Source of the DNA: Kribbella catacumbae DSM 19601
Lineage (GTDB): Bacteria; Actinomycetota; Actinomycetes; Propionibacteriales; Kribbellaceae
Assembly (NCBI RefSeq): GCF_000372465.1
Contig: NZ_AQUZ01000003.1
Span: 186,001-250,000 of the forward strand
Length of the DNA stretch: 64,000 nucleotides
Reading direction: 5' to 3'
The notes beneath the pieces are model-generated. The model was not told the DNA's origin, ran no database searches, and saw nothing but the letters and a program-made list of their open reading frames with translations. Position 1 is the first letter of the stretch; each line of letters opens with the position of its first letter. Shown piece by piece: positions 24,374 through 33,774 of the stretch. Position numbers and translations under genes: made by a program.

Positions 24374-24397
24374 GCAAATCTTCAAGAAAAGTGTCGG
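24374..24397 (+). repeat. 24-base direct repeat, copy B, at the ABC exporter promoter
   Basis: GCAAATCTTCAAGA at 24374 followed by AAAGTGTCGG. The TGTCGGAGG that begins here, with an eight-base gap and GACGCT, resembles the TTGTCRGTG-N8-TANNNT promoter of the PafBC DNA-damage regulon. It ends a few bases before the exporter GTG, implying a nearly leaderless transcript. Similarity to the PafBC motif is from memory and imperfect at the -10. Confidence 0.5.
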
Positions 24398-24419
24398 AGG
24401 GGCGTGCGACGCTGAGTTG

Positions 24420-26258
24420 GTGATCAGACGGTTGCGGGCTCGGCAGGAGTGGCAGTTCTTTGCGGTACTGCCGCGGGCCAGCATGCCCTTGGCCGTGGCG
24501 TGGTGGCTGCTCGTGGTGGCTCGCGGGGCGTTGCCAGCGGTCTTCGCAGTCGCGATGGGGCGGGTGATCGGCACGGTTCAGCGGCACGGTGAGCTGGCGG
24601 GGTCGTTGGTACTGGTCGGGGTCACCTTCGTGTTGTTGCAAGTGTTGATGCCGATCCATCAGGCGGTCAGCTCGAATCTCGGCAGCAAGGTCGCCGCGTG
24701 GCTCAACGACGAGCTGGCCACGGCATGCGTCGAGCCGCCGGGGATCGGACACCTCGAGGACGCCGCGCTGGCCGAGGATCTGGAGGTGGCGCGCGAGTTC
24801 GACCGCGGCCAGACCGGGCCGCCGATGTACCTGAACGTCGACTTCCTGGCGGGCGGCCTGGTGGAGCTGGCCGGCGGATTGGCTTGTGCGGCGGTGCTGT
24901 TCGGGTTCAACTGGTGGGCCCCGCTGGTACTGGTCGTGGCGTGGGGTGCGACGCACTGGCTGCTGCGGGAGAGCGGGATCTGGCGCGATCGGAACACCCA
25001 AGAGGTGCGATCGGCGCAGCGGCATGCGACGTACGCGTACCAGTTGGCGGTGGATCCCGAGCCGGCCAAGGAGTTGCGGATGTTCGGGCTGGCCGACTGG
25101 GTGCTGCAGCGGTTCGTCGAGCGGAGGCGGCGGCTGTTCAGCATGCAGTATGAGGCGACGCGCCTTCGTGAGCAGCCGTTGGCCTGGAGCCTGTTGATCG
25201 TTGCTGTGGGCAATGGGGTGGTCTTCTGGGCGCTCGCCTCGGCAGCACTCGACGGGCGGATCGGTCTGGACGGCCTGATCACCTATGCGCAGCTGGCGAT
25301 CGGCGTCAGCATGATCGCTTTCGGCGGCCTCAACTGGGTCCTTGACGGCGCGGCCGCACCAGTGGTCGCAGTACGCCGCCTCCGCGCCGCGATGGCACCC
25401 GCCGGCGCACTCACCGCACCTCGTGGTCTACTCACCACGCCTCGCGAGCCGGTCACCGCAGTCCGTGGTCCAGTCGCCGCTGCGTCCGGCGACCTCCGCA
25501 TCAAGAACCTCACCTTCGGCTACCCCGGCACGGAAGCCAAGGTCTTCGACGGCCTGAGCCTTGCCGTTCCTGCTGGTACTTCGCTGGCGGTGGTTGGCCG
25601 TAACGGTGCGGGAAAGACGACGCTGGCCAAGTTGCTCTGCCGGCTTTACGACCCGGACAGTGGTTCGATCGAGGTGGGTGGATCCGAGTTGCGCGACCTG
25701 GATCTGGACGCCTGGCGCGAGCAGATCACCGCGGTGTTCCAGGACTTCATCCGCTTCGAACTGCCCCTGCGGAACAACGTCGCACCAGCTGGGGCATCGG
25801 ATGAGGACATCCTCGAGGCGCTGGCCGACGCCGGTGCCGACCATCTGGCCGAACTCGACACCCCGCTGGCCAAGGGGTACGAAGGCGGTACCGATCTATC
25901 TGGTGGCCAATGGCAACGAATAGCCCTGGCGCGAGCCCTCTGCGCAGTCCGGCAAGGCGCCGGGCTGGTGTTGCTCGACGAACCCACCGCCCAGCTGGAT
26001 GTCCGCGGCGAGGCGAAGGTGTTCGACCGGATCCTGTCGGCCACCCGTGGCGTGACCACGATCCTGATCTCCCACCGCTTCTCCACTGTCCGCCAGGCCG
26101 ACCGCATCTGCGTCCTCGAGCAAGGCCGGGTGCTGGAGCTCGGCAGTCACGACGAGCTGATGGCGCTGAGCGGCCGCTATCGCACGATGTTCGACCTGCA
26201 GGCCAGGCGATTCACGGCGGATGTCGACGAGGAGGGGATGAGCTATGAGGTCCTCTGA
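24420..26258 (+). CDS. ABC exporter half-transporter 1 (TMD-NBD fusion)
   Basis: 612 residues. Six N-terminal membrane helices (from VAWWLLVVARGALPAVFAVA) are followed by a Pro/Thr-rich linker and an ATPase domain: Walker A VGRNGAGKTTLAKL (about 391), intact signature LSGGQWQRIALARAL (about 492), Walker B LVLLDEPTAQLD and the H-loop SHRFSTVRQAD. Overlaps the next, similar gene by 14 bases, so the two should form a heterodimeric exporter. GTG start close to a possible stress promoter. Substrate unknown. Confidence 0.9.
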   Translation: MIRRLRARQEWQFFAVLPRASMPLAVAWWLLVVARGALPAVFAVAMGRVIGTVQRHGELAGSLVLVGVTFVLLQVLMPIHQAVSSNLGSKVAAWLNDELATACVEPPGIGHLEDAALAEDLEVAREFDRGQTGPPMYLNVDFLAGGLVELAGGLACAAVLFGFNWWAPLVLVVAWGATHWLLRESGIWRDRNTQEVRSAQRHATYAYQLAVDPEPAKELRMFGLADWVLQRFVERRRRLFSMQYEATRLREQPLAWSLLIVAVGNGVVFWALASAALDGRIGLDGLITYAQLAIGVSMIAFGGLNWVLDGAAAPVVAVRRLRAAMAPAGALTAPRGLLTTPREPVTAVRGPVAAASGDLRIKNLTFGYPGTEAKVFDGLSLAVPAGTSLAVVGRNGAGKTTLAKLLCRLYDPDSGSIEVGGSELRDLDLDAWREQITAVFQDFIRFELPLRNNVAPAGASDEDILEALADAGADHLAELDTPLAKGYEGGTDLSGGQWQRIALARALCAVRQGAGLVLLDEPTAQLDVRGEAKVFDRILSATRGVTTILISHRFSTVRQADRICVLEQGRVLELGSHDELMALSGRYRTMFDLQARRFTADVDEEGMSYEVL

Positions 26259-28038
26259 CGAGATCGAGATGCCCCGCGCGATCCCGGCGATGTGGCGGCT
26301 CTGCAAGCTCGGCTACCAGCACGAGCCCGGCCTGCTGGTGTTCGCGTTCTCGATGACCCTGCTGGCCGCAGTACCGGATGCCTTGCTTGCCCTCTGGCTG
26401 AAGATCCTTGCTGACGGTCTGCTGCAAGAGGACCGTGCGAAGGTCATCCTCGCCACCGCAGGGATCGCCGTGTCCGTCACTGCGACCTGGTTGCTTCGCA
26501 CTGTCAGCACCAGGGTGTCCCGCCGCTTCCGGGACCGCGTGACGATCGCCCTGGAGGCACACGTCGCCAGGCTGCAGGCATCCGTGGCCACGATCGAGCA
26601 CCACGAGCGCCGCGACTATTTGGACCGCCTGTCGGTACTGCGCAAGCAGGTGTTCGTGCTCGACCACATGTACATGTCGCTGTTCTCCACGTGCGGCTGG
26701 ATCCTCCGGCTCGGCGTGACGGTCGCATTACTCGTCTCTATCCACCCAGTGCTCGCTCTGCTCGTGCTGTTCGCAGTACCGACCGTGGTGACGTCTGCCT
26801 GGCGCCCAGGAGTCGAGCGAGTCATCGAGGAGCGCAACGCGTCGTACAGCAGACTGGCGGACCACCTCTTCCGTACTGCGACCACTGCTGCCGCCGGCAA
26901 GGAGGTCAGGGTGACAGGGATCGGCCCGGACCTGGTCGCCCAGCGGCGTGAGGAGTGGGAGCACTGGTACCAGCCGATCGCGGCAACGCGTTGGGTCAGC
27001 GCCACGTGGCATGCGCTGGCCTGGGCGATCTTCGCTGCGGCGTACGTCGGTGCCGTGGCGCTTGTCGCTGTCGGGCTCAACGGGTCTGTCGGCGACGTAC
27101 TGCTTCTGCTTGCGGCTGGCGCCCGGCTGTCGGCGTACATAGGCGCCACTGTCGGCGAGATCGGATTCCTGCGCGGCATCTGGCTCGACGGCTCGCGGCG
27201 CCTGGTCTGGCTGGAGAACTACGCCGCGGCTTTCGATGAGGGCGCGGAGGACGACGTACCGGAGCGTCTGCATGACGGCATCCGGCTGGAGCACCTGACT
27301 TTCGCCTACCCAGGCACCGATCGGGCGGTGCTCGACGACGTGTCCGTCCACCTGCCCGCCGGCCGCGTGATCGCGATCGTGGGGGAGAACGGCGCGGGCA
27401 AGTCAACGCTGGTGAAGCTGCTGGCCAAGATGTACCAGCCGACGTCCGGCAGCATCCTCGTGGAGGGGCAACCGCTGGAACGGCTCCGGACGGTCGACTG
27501 GCGCACGCGGATCGCGGGGGCGTTCCAGGACTTCTTCCGATTCGAGTTCCGCGCGCAGCACAGCGTCGGCCTCGGCGACCTTCCCCGGTACGACGAGAAG
27601 CCCGCGGTGGTGACGGCGGTCGGTCGTGCGGGCGCCCAGGACGTGGTGGATCGGCTGGCCGCCGGATTGGAGACACAGCTCGGACCGACGTGGCCGGATG
27701 GGGCCGAGGTCAGCTTTGGCCAGTGGCAGAAACTCGCGCTGGCCCGGGGCTTCATGCGAGACCAGCCGCTGCTGCTGATCCTCGACGAGCCAACCGCGGC
27801 ACTGGACGCAGAAACCGAACACGCCCTCTTCGAGCGCTACGCCGCATCAGCCCGGAACAACACCGACGGCCGGATCACCATCCTCGTCTCGCACCGATTC
27901 TCGACGGTCCGGATGGCCGACCTGATCGTCGTTCTGGACGGCTCACACCTAGCCGAATCAGGTACCCACGAACAACTGATGGCCAACAACGGCCCCTACG
28001 CCTCCCTCTACCAAATCCAAGCCAACGCCTACAGTTAA
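26245..28038 (+). CDS. ABC exporter half-transporter 2 (TMD-NBD fusion, altered signature motif)
   Basis: 597 residues with six membrane helices and an ATPase domain: Walker A VGENGAGKSTLVKLL, Walker B LLILDEPTAALD and SHRFSTVRMADLIVVLD. The ABC signature reads VSFGQWQKLALARGF instead of LSGGQ, so the heterodimer has one degenerate ATP site, as in TM287/288-type exporters. Cotranscribed with the preceding half. Peptide, lipid or antibiotic efflux are all possible. Confidence 0.9.
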   Translation: MRSSDEIEMPRAIPAMWRLCKLGYQHEPGLLVFAFSMTLLAAVPDALLALWLKILADGLLQEDRAKVILATAGIAVSVTATWLLRTVSTRVSRRFRDRVTIALEAHVARLQASVATIEHHERRDYLDRLSVLRKQVFVLDHMYMSLFSTCGWILRLGVTVALLVSIHPVLALLVLFAVPTVVTSAWRPGVERVIEERNASYSRLADHLFRTATTAAAGKEVRVTGIGPDLVAQRREEWEHWYQPIAATRWVSATWHALAWAIFAAAYVGAVALVAVGLNGSVGDVLLLLAAGARLSAYIGATVGEIGFLRGIWLDGSRRLVWLENYAAAFDEGAEDDVPERLHDGIRLEHLTFAYPGTDRAVLDDVSVHLPAGRVIAIVGENGAGKSTLVKLLAKMYQPTSGSILVEGQPLERLRTVDWRTRIAGAFQDFFRFEFRAQHSVGLGDLPRYDEKPAVVTAVGRAGAQDVVDRLAAGLETQLGPTWPDGAEVSFGQWQKLALARGFMRDQPLLLILDEPTAALDAETEHALFERYAASARNNTDGRITILVSHRFSTVRMADLIVVLDGSHLAESGTHEQLMANNGPYASLYQIQANAYS

Positions 28039-28061
28039 CTCACCCCACGCCGGCACCCCAC

Positions 28062-29144
28062 CTAATCCGACGCCAAGAGGTCGTAAACCACCCGGTTGTC
28101 GAGAAGCCCGCTGCCCAGGGCGAATGCCTCGCGATCCGTCCCGGCGTGTTTGAAGCCGGCTGACTCGGCCACCCGGCGGGCCGCCTTGTTCGTGGCGGCG
28201 GTGCGGACTACCAAGCGCCGGCTGCCGAAGCCGCCGTCAGCTGTCGGCGTGAAGAACCACTGCGAAACCCGTCGCAACGCCTCGCCCATCAAGCCCCGCC
28301 CTTGCGCGTCGGGGTGCGCCCAGTAGCCGAGCTCGCCCTCGCCATCATGCAGGTTGAACAACGTTAAGTTGCCTAGAGCAACATCTGAGTCGAGATCCGC
28401 CAAGCACCAGTTGAACCGGAGGCCGGCGGCCGCCTGCGAGGTCATGTCCTTCAGCCAGAAGCGGGCGTCCTCGGCGGTGAAGGGCTGCGGGATGAACGGC
28501 AGGAAGTGCGCGGTCGCCTGGTTGGTTCGGGCGGTGGTGATCCGGTCGACCTCGTCGTCGCGCCAGGTGCGCAACCGAAGCCGTCCGGTCTCCAGTACCG
28601 GGTTCTCGAACCACCGCGACGACGGCTCGCGGGGATCAGTAGGCGTGATCCAGCCGGTCCACGCGTCGGTACGCCGTCCGCCGGTCTCGGCCATGCCGGG
28701 AATCGTAGGCCCGAAGTGGAAGCCGGTGGCCCAGGCGACGCGGCGGGAACCCCAGTTCCCGTCGACCGCCCACCAATGGATCACGGCGAAGCCGCAGGTG
28801 GAGAAGCCGAATTCGAGCGCCAGCCGGACCGCCCGCGCGGCGACTCCGGTGCCACGAGCCCACGGGGACAGCCCGAAGTGCACACTCGCGTTGCCCATCG
28901 CATCGGGCTGCAGGCCGACGGTACCGGCATACCGGCCTTGGTACTCGATGACGAACACCAGCCGGGACCCGCTGGCCCAGGACTCGGCGATCCCGTACGC
29001 GATCCAGTTGCGGGCGTCGTCGGCGTTGAAGGAGGTGTCTTCGGAGGTGTAGCGCTCGACGGCGCCAGGGACGTCAGCTGGGTGGGGCGCGCGCAGCGTC
29101 ACCACGCCATCGGTCAGGACCGGTGTCTCGACAGGAAAAGGCAC
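28062..29144 (-). CDS. Tandem GNAT acetyltransferase (two RimJ/RimL-like domains)
   Basis: 360 residues from GTG (VPFPVETPVLTDGVVTLR); the frame extends further without a better start. Two acetyltransferase domains occur in series: residues about 8-170 (LSPWARGTGVAARAVRLAL as motif A) and about 190-355 (HPDAQGRGLMGEALRRVSQW). Both look like the RimJ/RimL N-terminal acetyltransferase branch. Double GNATs in actinomycetes often modify antibiotics or small amines; nothing here selects a substrate. Convergent with the ABC exporter, 23 bases apart. The 186 bases beyond the start hold only a short Arg-rich frame that I do not accept as a gene. Confidence 0.85.
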   Translation of the reverse strand: MPFPVETPVLTDGVVTLRAPHPADVPGAVERYTSEDTSFNADDARNWIAYGIAESWASGSRLVFVIEYQGRYAGTVGLQPDAMGNASVHFGLSPWARGTGVAARAVRLALEFGFSTCGFAVIHWWAVDGNWGSRRVAWATGFHFGPTIPGMAETGGRRTDAWTGWITPTDPREPSSRWFENPVLETGRLRLRTWRDDEVDRITTARTNQATAHFLPFIPQPFTAEDARFWLKDMTSQAAAGLRFNWCLADLDSDVALGNLTLFNLHDGEGELGYWAHPDAQGRGLMGEALRRVSQWFFTPTADGGFGSRRLVVRTAATNKAARRVAESAGFKHAGTDREAFALGSGLLDNRVVYDLLASD

Positions 29145-29330
29145 CCGCGCAGTCTGACGAAAACGCGCGGCCCGGGCAATCACAGCTCAACGACTACCTC
29201 CGTGGAGAGCGGGCGCGTCGACTGCTGGCGCCGCCGGACCAACGAGCGAGATCTCCGCGCACACCCGTACAGCAGGCCAGCGAGCGAACCCTGGAGAGGG
29301 CGCGCGAGTGACCCCTGAAGCGGTCAGCGA

Positions 29331-30476
29331 TCAGCGGCCGACGGGGGACAGGCCCAGTTGGCGGCCGAGGAGGCCTCGGGGCTTGCCGCCGAGGCGTTCG
29401 GCGATCTCGCCGAGTACCAGCGCGGCCGGGGTCTCCGGGTCCGACTTCACCAGCGGCTCGCCGATGTCGCCACCACTACGGAGGCGCTCGTCCAGCGGTA
29501 CCTCGCCCAGCAGCGGAATCTCGTACCCAAGCCGCTGAGACAACGTCGCCGCCACTCGCGCCCCACCACCGGAACCGAAGATCTCGATCCGGTGCTCGGG
29601 ACCGCAGTGCGGGCAGGGCAGGAAGGACATGTTCTCGATCACGCCGGCCACCCGCTGGTGCACCATCTGCGCCATCGTGCCGGCCCGCTCGGCCACCTCG
29701 GCGGCGGCCTCCTGCGGGGTGGTCACGACGATGACCTCGGCGCTGGTCAGCCGCTGGCCGACCGAGATCGCGATGTCGCCGGTACCCGGCGGCAGGTCGA
29801 GCAGCAGGACGTCGAGGTCGCCCCAGTAGACGTCGGCCAGCATCTGCACCAGCGCGCGGTCCAGGATCGGTCCCCGCCAGGCGACGACCTGGTCGCGCTT
29901 GGGCTTCAGCATGCCGATCGAGATCACCTTCACGCCGTGCGCGGGCACCGGCATGATCATGTCGTTCACCGCGGTCGGCCGCTCGTCGGCGACACCGAAC
30001 ATCGCCGGGATCGAGTGGCCGTAGATGTCCGCGTCCAGGACGCCGACCGACAACCCCTTGGCCGCCATCGCGACGGCCAGGTTCACCGTCACGGACGACT
30101 TGCCGACGCCACCCTTGCCGGACGCGATCGCGAACACCTTGGTCAGCGAGTCGGCCCGGGCGAACGGGATCTCCTTCTCCGCCACCCCACCGCGCAACTG
30201 GGTCTGCAGGGCGGCGCGCTGCTCGGCCGACATCACGCCGAGCTCGATCTCCACGCCGGTCACACCGTCGAGCGCGCTGACGGCGGCGGTCGTGTCACGA
30301 CGCAGGGTGTCCTTCATCGGACAGCCCGCGACGGTCAGCAGGATCTTCACCGCGACCACGCCATCGGTCTTCACGACGACGGACTCGACCATGCCCAGCT
30401 CGGTGATCGGCTTCTTGATCTCCGGGTCCATCACGCCACCGAGCGCGGCGGTCACCTGATCAGCAGTTGGGGCCAT
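29331..30476 (-). CDS. mrp: Mrp/NBP35-family Fe-S cluster carrier ATPase
   Basis: 381 residues from ATG (MAPTADQVTAALGGVMDPEI). An N-terminal MIP18/DUF59 domain (about 1-90, with AGCPMKDTLR) is fused to the P-loop domain, whose deviant Walker A is SGKGGVGKSSVTVNLA (about 119). The Fe-S binding LPCPHCG motif is present. It acts as a cytosolic scaffold or carrier for iron-sulfur clusters. In mycobacteria mrp lies a few genes past tatB, so it resumes the SigE neighbourhood after the 10-kb insertion. Confidence 0.95.
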   Translation of the reverse strand: MAPTADQVTAALGGVMDPEIKKPITELGMVESVVVKTDGVVAVKILLTVAGCPMKDTLRRDTTAAVSALDGVTGVEIELGVMSAEQRAALQTQLRGGVAEKEIPFARADSLTKVFAIASGKGGVGKSSVTVNLAVAMAAKGLSVGVLDADIYGHSIPAMFGVADERPTAVNDMIMPVPAHGVKVISIGMLKPKRDQVVAWRGPILDRALVQMLADVYWGDLDVLLLDLPPGTGDIAISVGQRLTSAEVIVVTTPQEAAAEVAERAGTMAQMVHQRVAGVIENMSFLPCPHCGPEHRIEIFGSGGGARVAATLSQRLGYEIPLLGEVPLDERLRSGGDIGEPLVKSDPETPAALVLGEIAERLGGKPRGLLGRQLGLSPVGR

Positions 30477-30580
30477 ACACACCAGGCTACGTGCTCCCCG
30501 CACACCCACCCATTCCGGTCCATGTGACGTAGCTCCGGCAAGGCAACCCTAACCAGCGCCCTGGACTGCGGATCGGGGGT

Positions 30581-31120
30581 TCAGACCCGGTCGTCCTCGC
30601 GGTCTTTGAGTTCCAGTTCGGCCAGGAGGGTGCGTAGTTCCGAGCGGAGGAAGTCCCGGGTCGCTACCTCGCCGACGGACATTCGCAGGGCGGCCATCTC
30701 GCGGGCGAGGAACTCCATGTCGGCGCGGGTCCGGGCGTCCACGTCGCGGTCGCGTTCGTACTGGACCCGGTCGCGGGACTCCTGGCGGTTCTGGGCGAGC
30801 AGGATCAGCGGGGCGGCGTACGACGCCTGCAGGCTGAGGGCGAGGGTCAGGAAGATGAACGGGTACTGGTCCCAGCGCAGGTACTCCGGCGCGAAGACGT
30901 TCCAGGCGACCCAGAACAGGATCGTCGCGGTCATGTAGACCAGGAACTGCCCGGTGCCGAGGAAGCGCGCGATCCGTTCGGACATCCGGCCGAACGCGTC
31001 CGCGTCGTACGCGCGGCGCCGCACGATCGTGCGGCGCAGTTCGCGGGGGATGTCCAGCCGACCCACAGTGGCCGGCCGGGTCAACCGGCGCTCGTCGGTA
31101 CTGCGGTCGTCACGGGCCAT
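30581..31120 (-). CDS. DUF1003 membrane protein
   Basis: 179 residues. Basic cytoplasmic N-terminus, then two membrane helices (FLVYMTATILFWVAWNVFAP and YPFIFLTLALSLQASYAAPL) with the DUF1003 hallmark ILLAQNRQESRDR, and an acidic/basic coiled C-terminal tail. Function is unknown, but it regularly neighbours an MgtE-N/CBS protein, and here its start overlaps the end of that gene by 11 bases. Confidence 0.9.
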   Translation of the reverse strand: MARDDRSTDERRLTRPATVGRLDIPRELRRTIVRRRAYDADAFGRMSERIARFLGTGQFLVYMTATILFWVAWNVFAPEYLRWDQYPFIFLTLALSLQASYAAPLILLAQNRQESRDRVQYERDRDVDARTRADMEFLAREMAALRMSVGEVATRDFLRSELRTLLAELELKDREDDRV

Positions 31121-32375
31121 GGCCGTCCACCTCCTGCTGATCGGGTTCGCGCCAGTCGTCGGGGAGCAGGTGATCCAGTACGTCGTCGACGGTGACCGCG
31201 CCGAGCAGCCGGCCCTCGTCGTCGAGTACCGGTGCCGCCACCAGGTTGTAGGTGGCGAGGTACTTGCTCACGGCATGCAAACTGTCGTCCGGCCGGAGCC
31301 CGTCGAGATCGGTGTCCAGGACGCCGGAGACGAGTGCGGACGGCGGTTCGCGGAGCAGCCGCTGGATATGACCGATGCCGATGAAACGGCCGGTCGGCGT
31401 CTCCAGTGGCGGCCGGCAGACGTAGATCATCGCGGCCAGCGCGGGGCTCAGTTCAGCGTTGCGGACATGCGCGAGCGCATCGGCGACGGTGGCGTCGGCG
31501 GGCAGGATCACCGGCTCCGACGTCATCAAGCCGCCGGCCGTCCGCTCCTCGTAGGTGAGCAGCCGGCGGACGTCCTCGGCCTCGTCTGGCTCCATTAAGG
31601 TCAGCAGCCGCTCGGCTATGTCGGTCGGCAGATCAGCGATCAGATCGGCCGCGTCGTCGGGTGACATCTCCTCGAGCACGTCCGCGGCCCGCTCGGTGTC
31701 CAGGCCGGCCAGGATCTCCACCTGGTCGTCCTCGGGCAGTTCCTCCAGTACGTCGGCCAGCCGCTCGTCGGGCAGCGCGGCAGCGATCTCCTTGCGCCGC
31801 TTGGGCGACAGTTCATGCAGTACGCCGGCCAGGTCCGCCGGCTTCATCGACTCGAAGGCCGCGAGGATGTGGGTCGCGCCCTGACCTTCCTCCATCTGCG
31901 CGAAGCCGCTCACGTCGGCCCAGTCGAGCACGTGCGACTGCCCGCGACGGCGCCGGAACCGCTTGCCTCCCTCGGCGACGGCCACCTTGGACAGCACCCA
32001 GTCGCGCGTGCGCCATTGCTCCATCGCGAGGTCGAACACAATCGCCTCGGTACCCGTCTCGCGGATCGTCACCGTCCGGTCCAGCAGTTCGCCGATCACC
32101 AGTACTTCGGTCGGGCGCTGCTGGAACCGGCGCATGTTCACCAGCCCGGTGGTGATCACGTGGCCGACGTCGACCGAGGTCACCCGCGTCATCGGCAGGA
32201 AGATCCGCCGCCGGGTGAACACCTCGACCACCAGCCCGAGCACGCGCGGCGGCTGCGTCCCCTGCCGGAGCATCACGATGACGTCGCGAACCTTGCCGAC
32301 CTGGTCCCCGTTCGGATCGAACACGGGAAGACCAGCCAGCCGAGCCACGTAAACGCGTGATGGAGGGCCGCTCAT
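31110..32375 (-). CDS. PRC-barrel / MgtE N-terminal / CBS domain protein
   Basis: 421 residues. Order of parts: PRC barrel (YVARLAGLPVFDPNGDQVGK), a second barrel-like region, MgtE N-domain with superhelical repeats (LPDERLADVLEELPEDDQVE, then SPDDAADLIADLPTDIAERL), and a CBS pair (ERTAGGLMTSEPVILPADAT to the end). The magnesium-channel membrane domain of MgtE is absent. It should be a cytosolic Mg2+ or nucleotide sensor working with DUF1003. Corresponds to Rv1232c from memory. Confidence 0.92.
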   Translation of the reverse strand: MSGPPSRVYVARLAGLPVFDPNGDQVGKVRDVIVMLRQGTQPPRVLGLVVEVFTRRRIFLPMTRVTSVDVGHVITTGLVNMRRFQQRPTEVLVIGELLDRTVTIRETGTEAIVFDLAMEQWRTRDWVLSKVAVAEGGKRFRRRRGQSHVLDWADVSGFAQMEEGQGATHILAAFESMKPADLAGVLHELSPKRRKEIAAALPDERLADVLEELPEDDQVEILAGLDTERAADVLEEMSPDDAADLIADLPTDIAERLLTLMEPDEAEDVRRLLTYEERTAGGLMTSEPVILPADATVADALAHVRNAELSPALAAMIYVCRPPLETPTGRFIGIGHIQRLLREPPSALVSGVLDTDLDGLRPDDSLHAVSKYLATYNLVAAPVLDDEGRLLGAVTVDDVLDHLLPDDWREPDQQEVDGHGP

Positions 32376-32424
32376 ACCTCGAAGGCTAATGCCCCAGGCA
32401 GGCTCTCCCCGGCCGGGACATGGC

Positions 32425-32952
32425 TCAGGTCAGCTTCGGCCTGCGCTTGGAGCGCTTGTGGAGGGTGATCGGGCGTTTGCCGCGGGTAGTGGCCGGGCTG
32501 CCCGTGGGCGGCTCCAGGCGCAGGCGGCCGTCGTAGCGGCCGGTGGTCTCGGTGAGCTCGCCAGTGGGCTCCAGGACGAGCAGGTCGGCCTCTGTCTGCC
32601 AGCGGTCGAGTTGGGTGTCGAGACCGTCCGCGTTGAGCCGCTCAGTACGCAGTACCTGGGCTGCGGCGGTCCACTCCTCGCTGCCGGGCTCCAGGCGGCG
32701 TACTGCGGCAGTCCACCCGGCCAGACGGTTAGTAGCGGGCTTAGCCGGTACTACGACCTCCGCCGTCCCCGCCTCGGCCAACCCGGGCAGCGGCTGCTCA
32801 GCACTGCCAGCCCTGTCAGCCAGTACTACGTACGTGCCGTCCACTGTGGCAAACCAAGCCGGGGCGGGTCGTCCGCCGTTCCAGGACAACCAGACGAGCC
32901 CGGCCTTCTTCATCACCCCGGCGATCTCTGCAACAGCCTCGTCAGTCGTCAC
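32425..32952 (-). CDS. Conserved hypothetical, possibly split-barrel flavin-binding fold
   Basis: 175 residues. LVWLSWNGGRPAPAWFATVD followed by TYVVLADRAG and AEVVVPAKPATNRLAGWTAA resembles pyridoxamine 5'-phosphate oxidase-like split barrels, but no cofactor motif is certain. The C-terminal 30 residues are very basic (KRPITLHKRSKRRPK), which might bind nucleic acid. It precedes two related regulators on the same strand. No function assigned. Confidence 0.6.
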   Translation of the reverse strand: MTTDEAVAEIAGVMKKAGLVWLSWNGGRPAPAWFATVDGTYVVLADRAGSAEQPLPGLAEAGTAEVVVPAKPATNRLAGWTAAVRRLEPGSEEWTAAAQVLRTERLNADGLDTQLDRWQTEADLLVLEPTGELTETTGRYDGRLRLEPPTGSPATTRGKRPITLHKRSKRRPKLT

Positions 32953-32964
32953 CCGAACAGGGTG

Positions 32965-33774
32965 TCACAAGTCGCGGAGCGCAGCCTGTGCTCCCGCCTG
33001 GAACCGGGTCCGCGCGCCGAGTTCGTGCATGAGCGCGGCCAGTTTGCGCTGAGTAGTCCGCGGGCTGACCCCGAGCTGCCGGGCGATCGCGTGGTCCGTG
33101 AGCCCTGACAGCAGCAGCGACGTCAGCAGGTGGGCTTCCGCCTGGTCGTCGGCTGCAGCGGGCAGCGAACACTCCCACAGCCGCTCGAAGAGCTCCACAT
33201 AGGCGTCGAACAGCCCACACGGCTGCAGGATCGCGGCACTGTCCTCCCCGAGCACTATCAACGCCAGCCTGTCGTCGACGAAGTAGATCTCCATCGGCAG
33301 GACCGGCACCACTCGCACCTCGCCAGCTGGGTTCCCCGGCAGCGCTGCGGCCTCATAGATCGTCCGGCACTCGGCCTGTACGTCGACAGGTGCTTGCGGA
33401 GCTCGGACCAACCTGCGGAGCTCGGACCGAGCCGCCTGCTGGACCTGAACGAGCCGCTGCCCCACAGCTTCCGCGCCGCTCACGTATTCGACCAGTGTCG
33501 GCGTCGGCGAGGTGACATGCTTGCGGTAGGCAACTTTGAGAGCTGCGATGTGCTCGCGGGCCTCTCGCAGCTTCCGCTCGCGGTCGAGCAGCAACACCTC
33601 CAGCGCGATATCTGGAGCCACCGCTGTGTAGACGCCATCGACGAGCGTCGCCAGCCCCTTCTCCACCAGCGCCGCCAGCGCGTCGCCGTCCGGTACAGGT
33701 TCGTGCGCGATCAGATCCCGGTACGCCGCCTGCTCGGCCGGCGTCAGCCCCAGCGCTGAAAGGTCATCCGTCAT
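32965..33774 (-). CDS. TrmB-like / LuxR-type helix-turn-helix regulator A
   Basis: 269 residues. The N-terminal winged-helix-like part (GLTPAEQAAYRDLIAHEPVP) recalls TrmB regulators; the centre is a phospholipase-D-like effector region; the C-terminal LuxR HTH is SGLTDHAIARQLGVSPRTTQ. Clearly a paralogue of the neighbouring gene, whose last codons it overlaps by 11 bases. In actinomycetes such proteins often control secondary metabolism. Ligand unknown. Confidence 0.82.
   Translation of the reverse strand: MTDDLSALGLTPAEQAAYRDLIAHEPVPDGDALAALVEKGLATLVDGVYTAVAPDIALEVLLLDRERKLREAREHIAALKVAYRKHVTSPTPTLVEYVSGAEAVGQRLVQVQQAARSELRRLVRAPQAPVDVQAECRTIYEAAALPGNPAGEVRVVPVLPMEIYFVDDRLALIVLGEDSAAILQPCGLFDAYVELFERLWECSLPAAADDQAEAHLLTSLLLSGLTDHAIARQLGVSPRTTQRKLAALMHELGARTRFQAGAQAALRDL

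Noticed and set aside
29123-29311. 62-codon plus-strand frame between the tandem GNAT and mrp
   Set aside because: Overlaps the GNAT start, is mostly Arg/Gln/Ala and has no ribosome site; probably chance.
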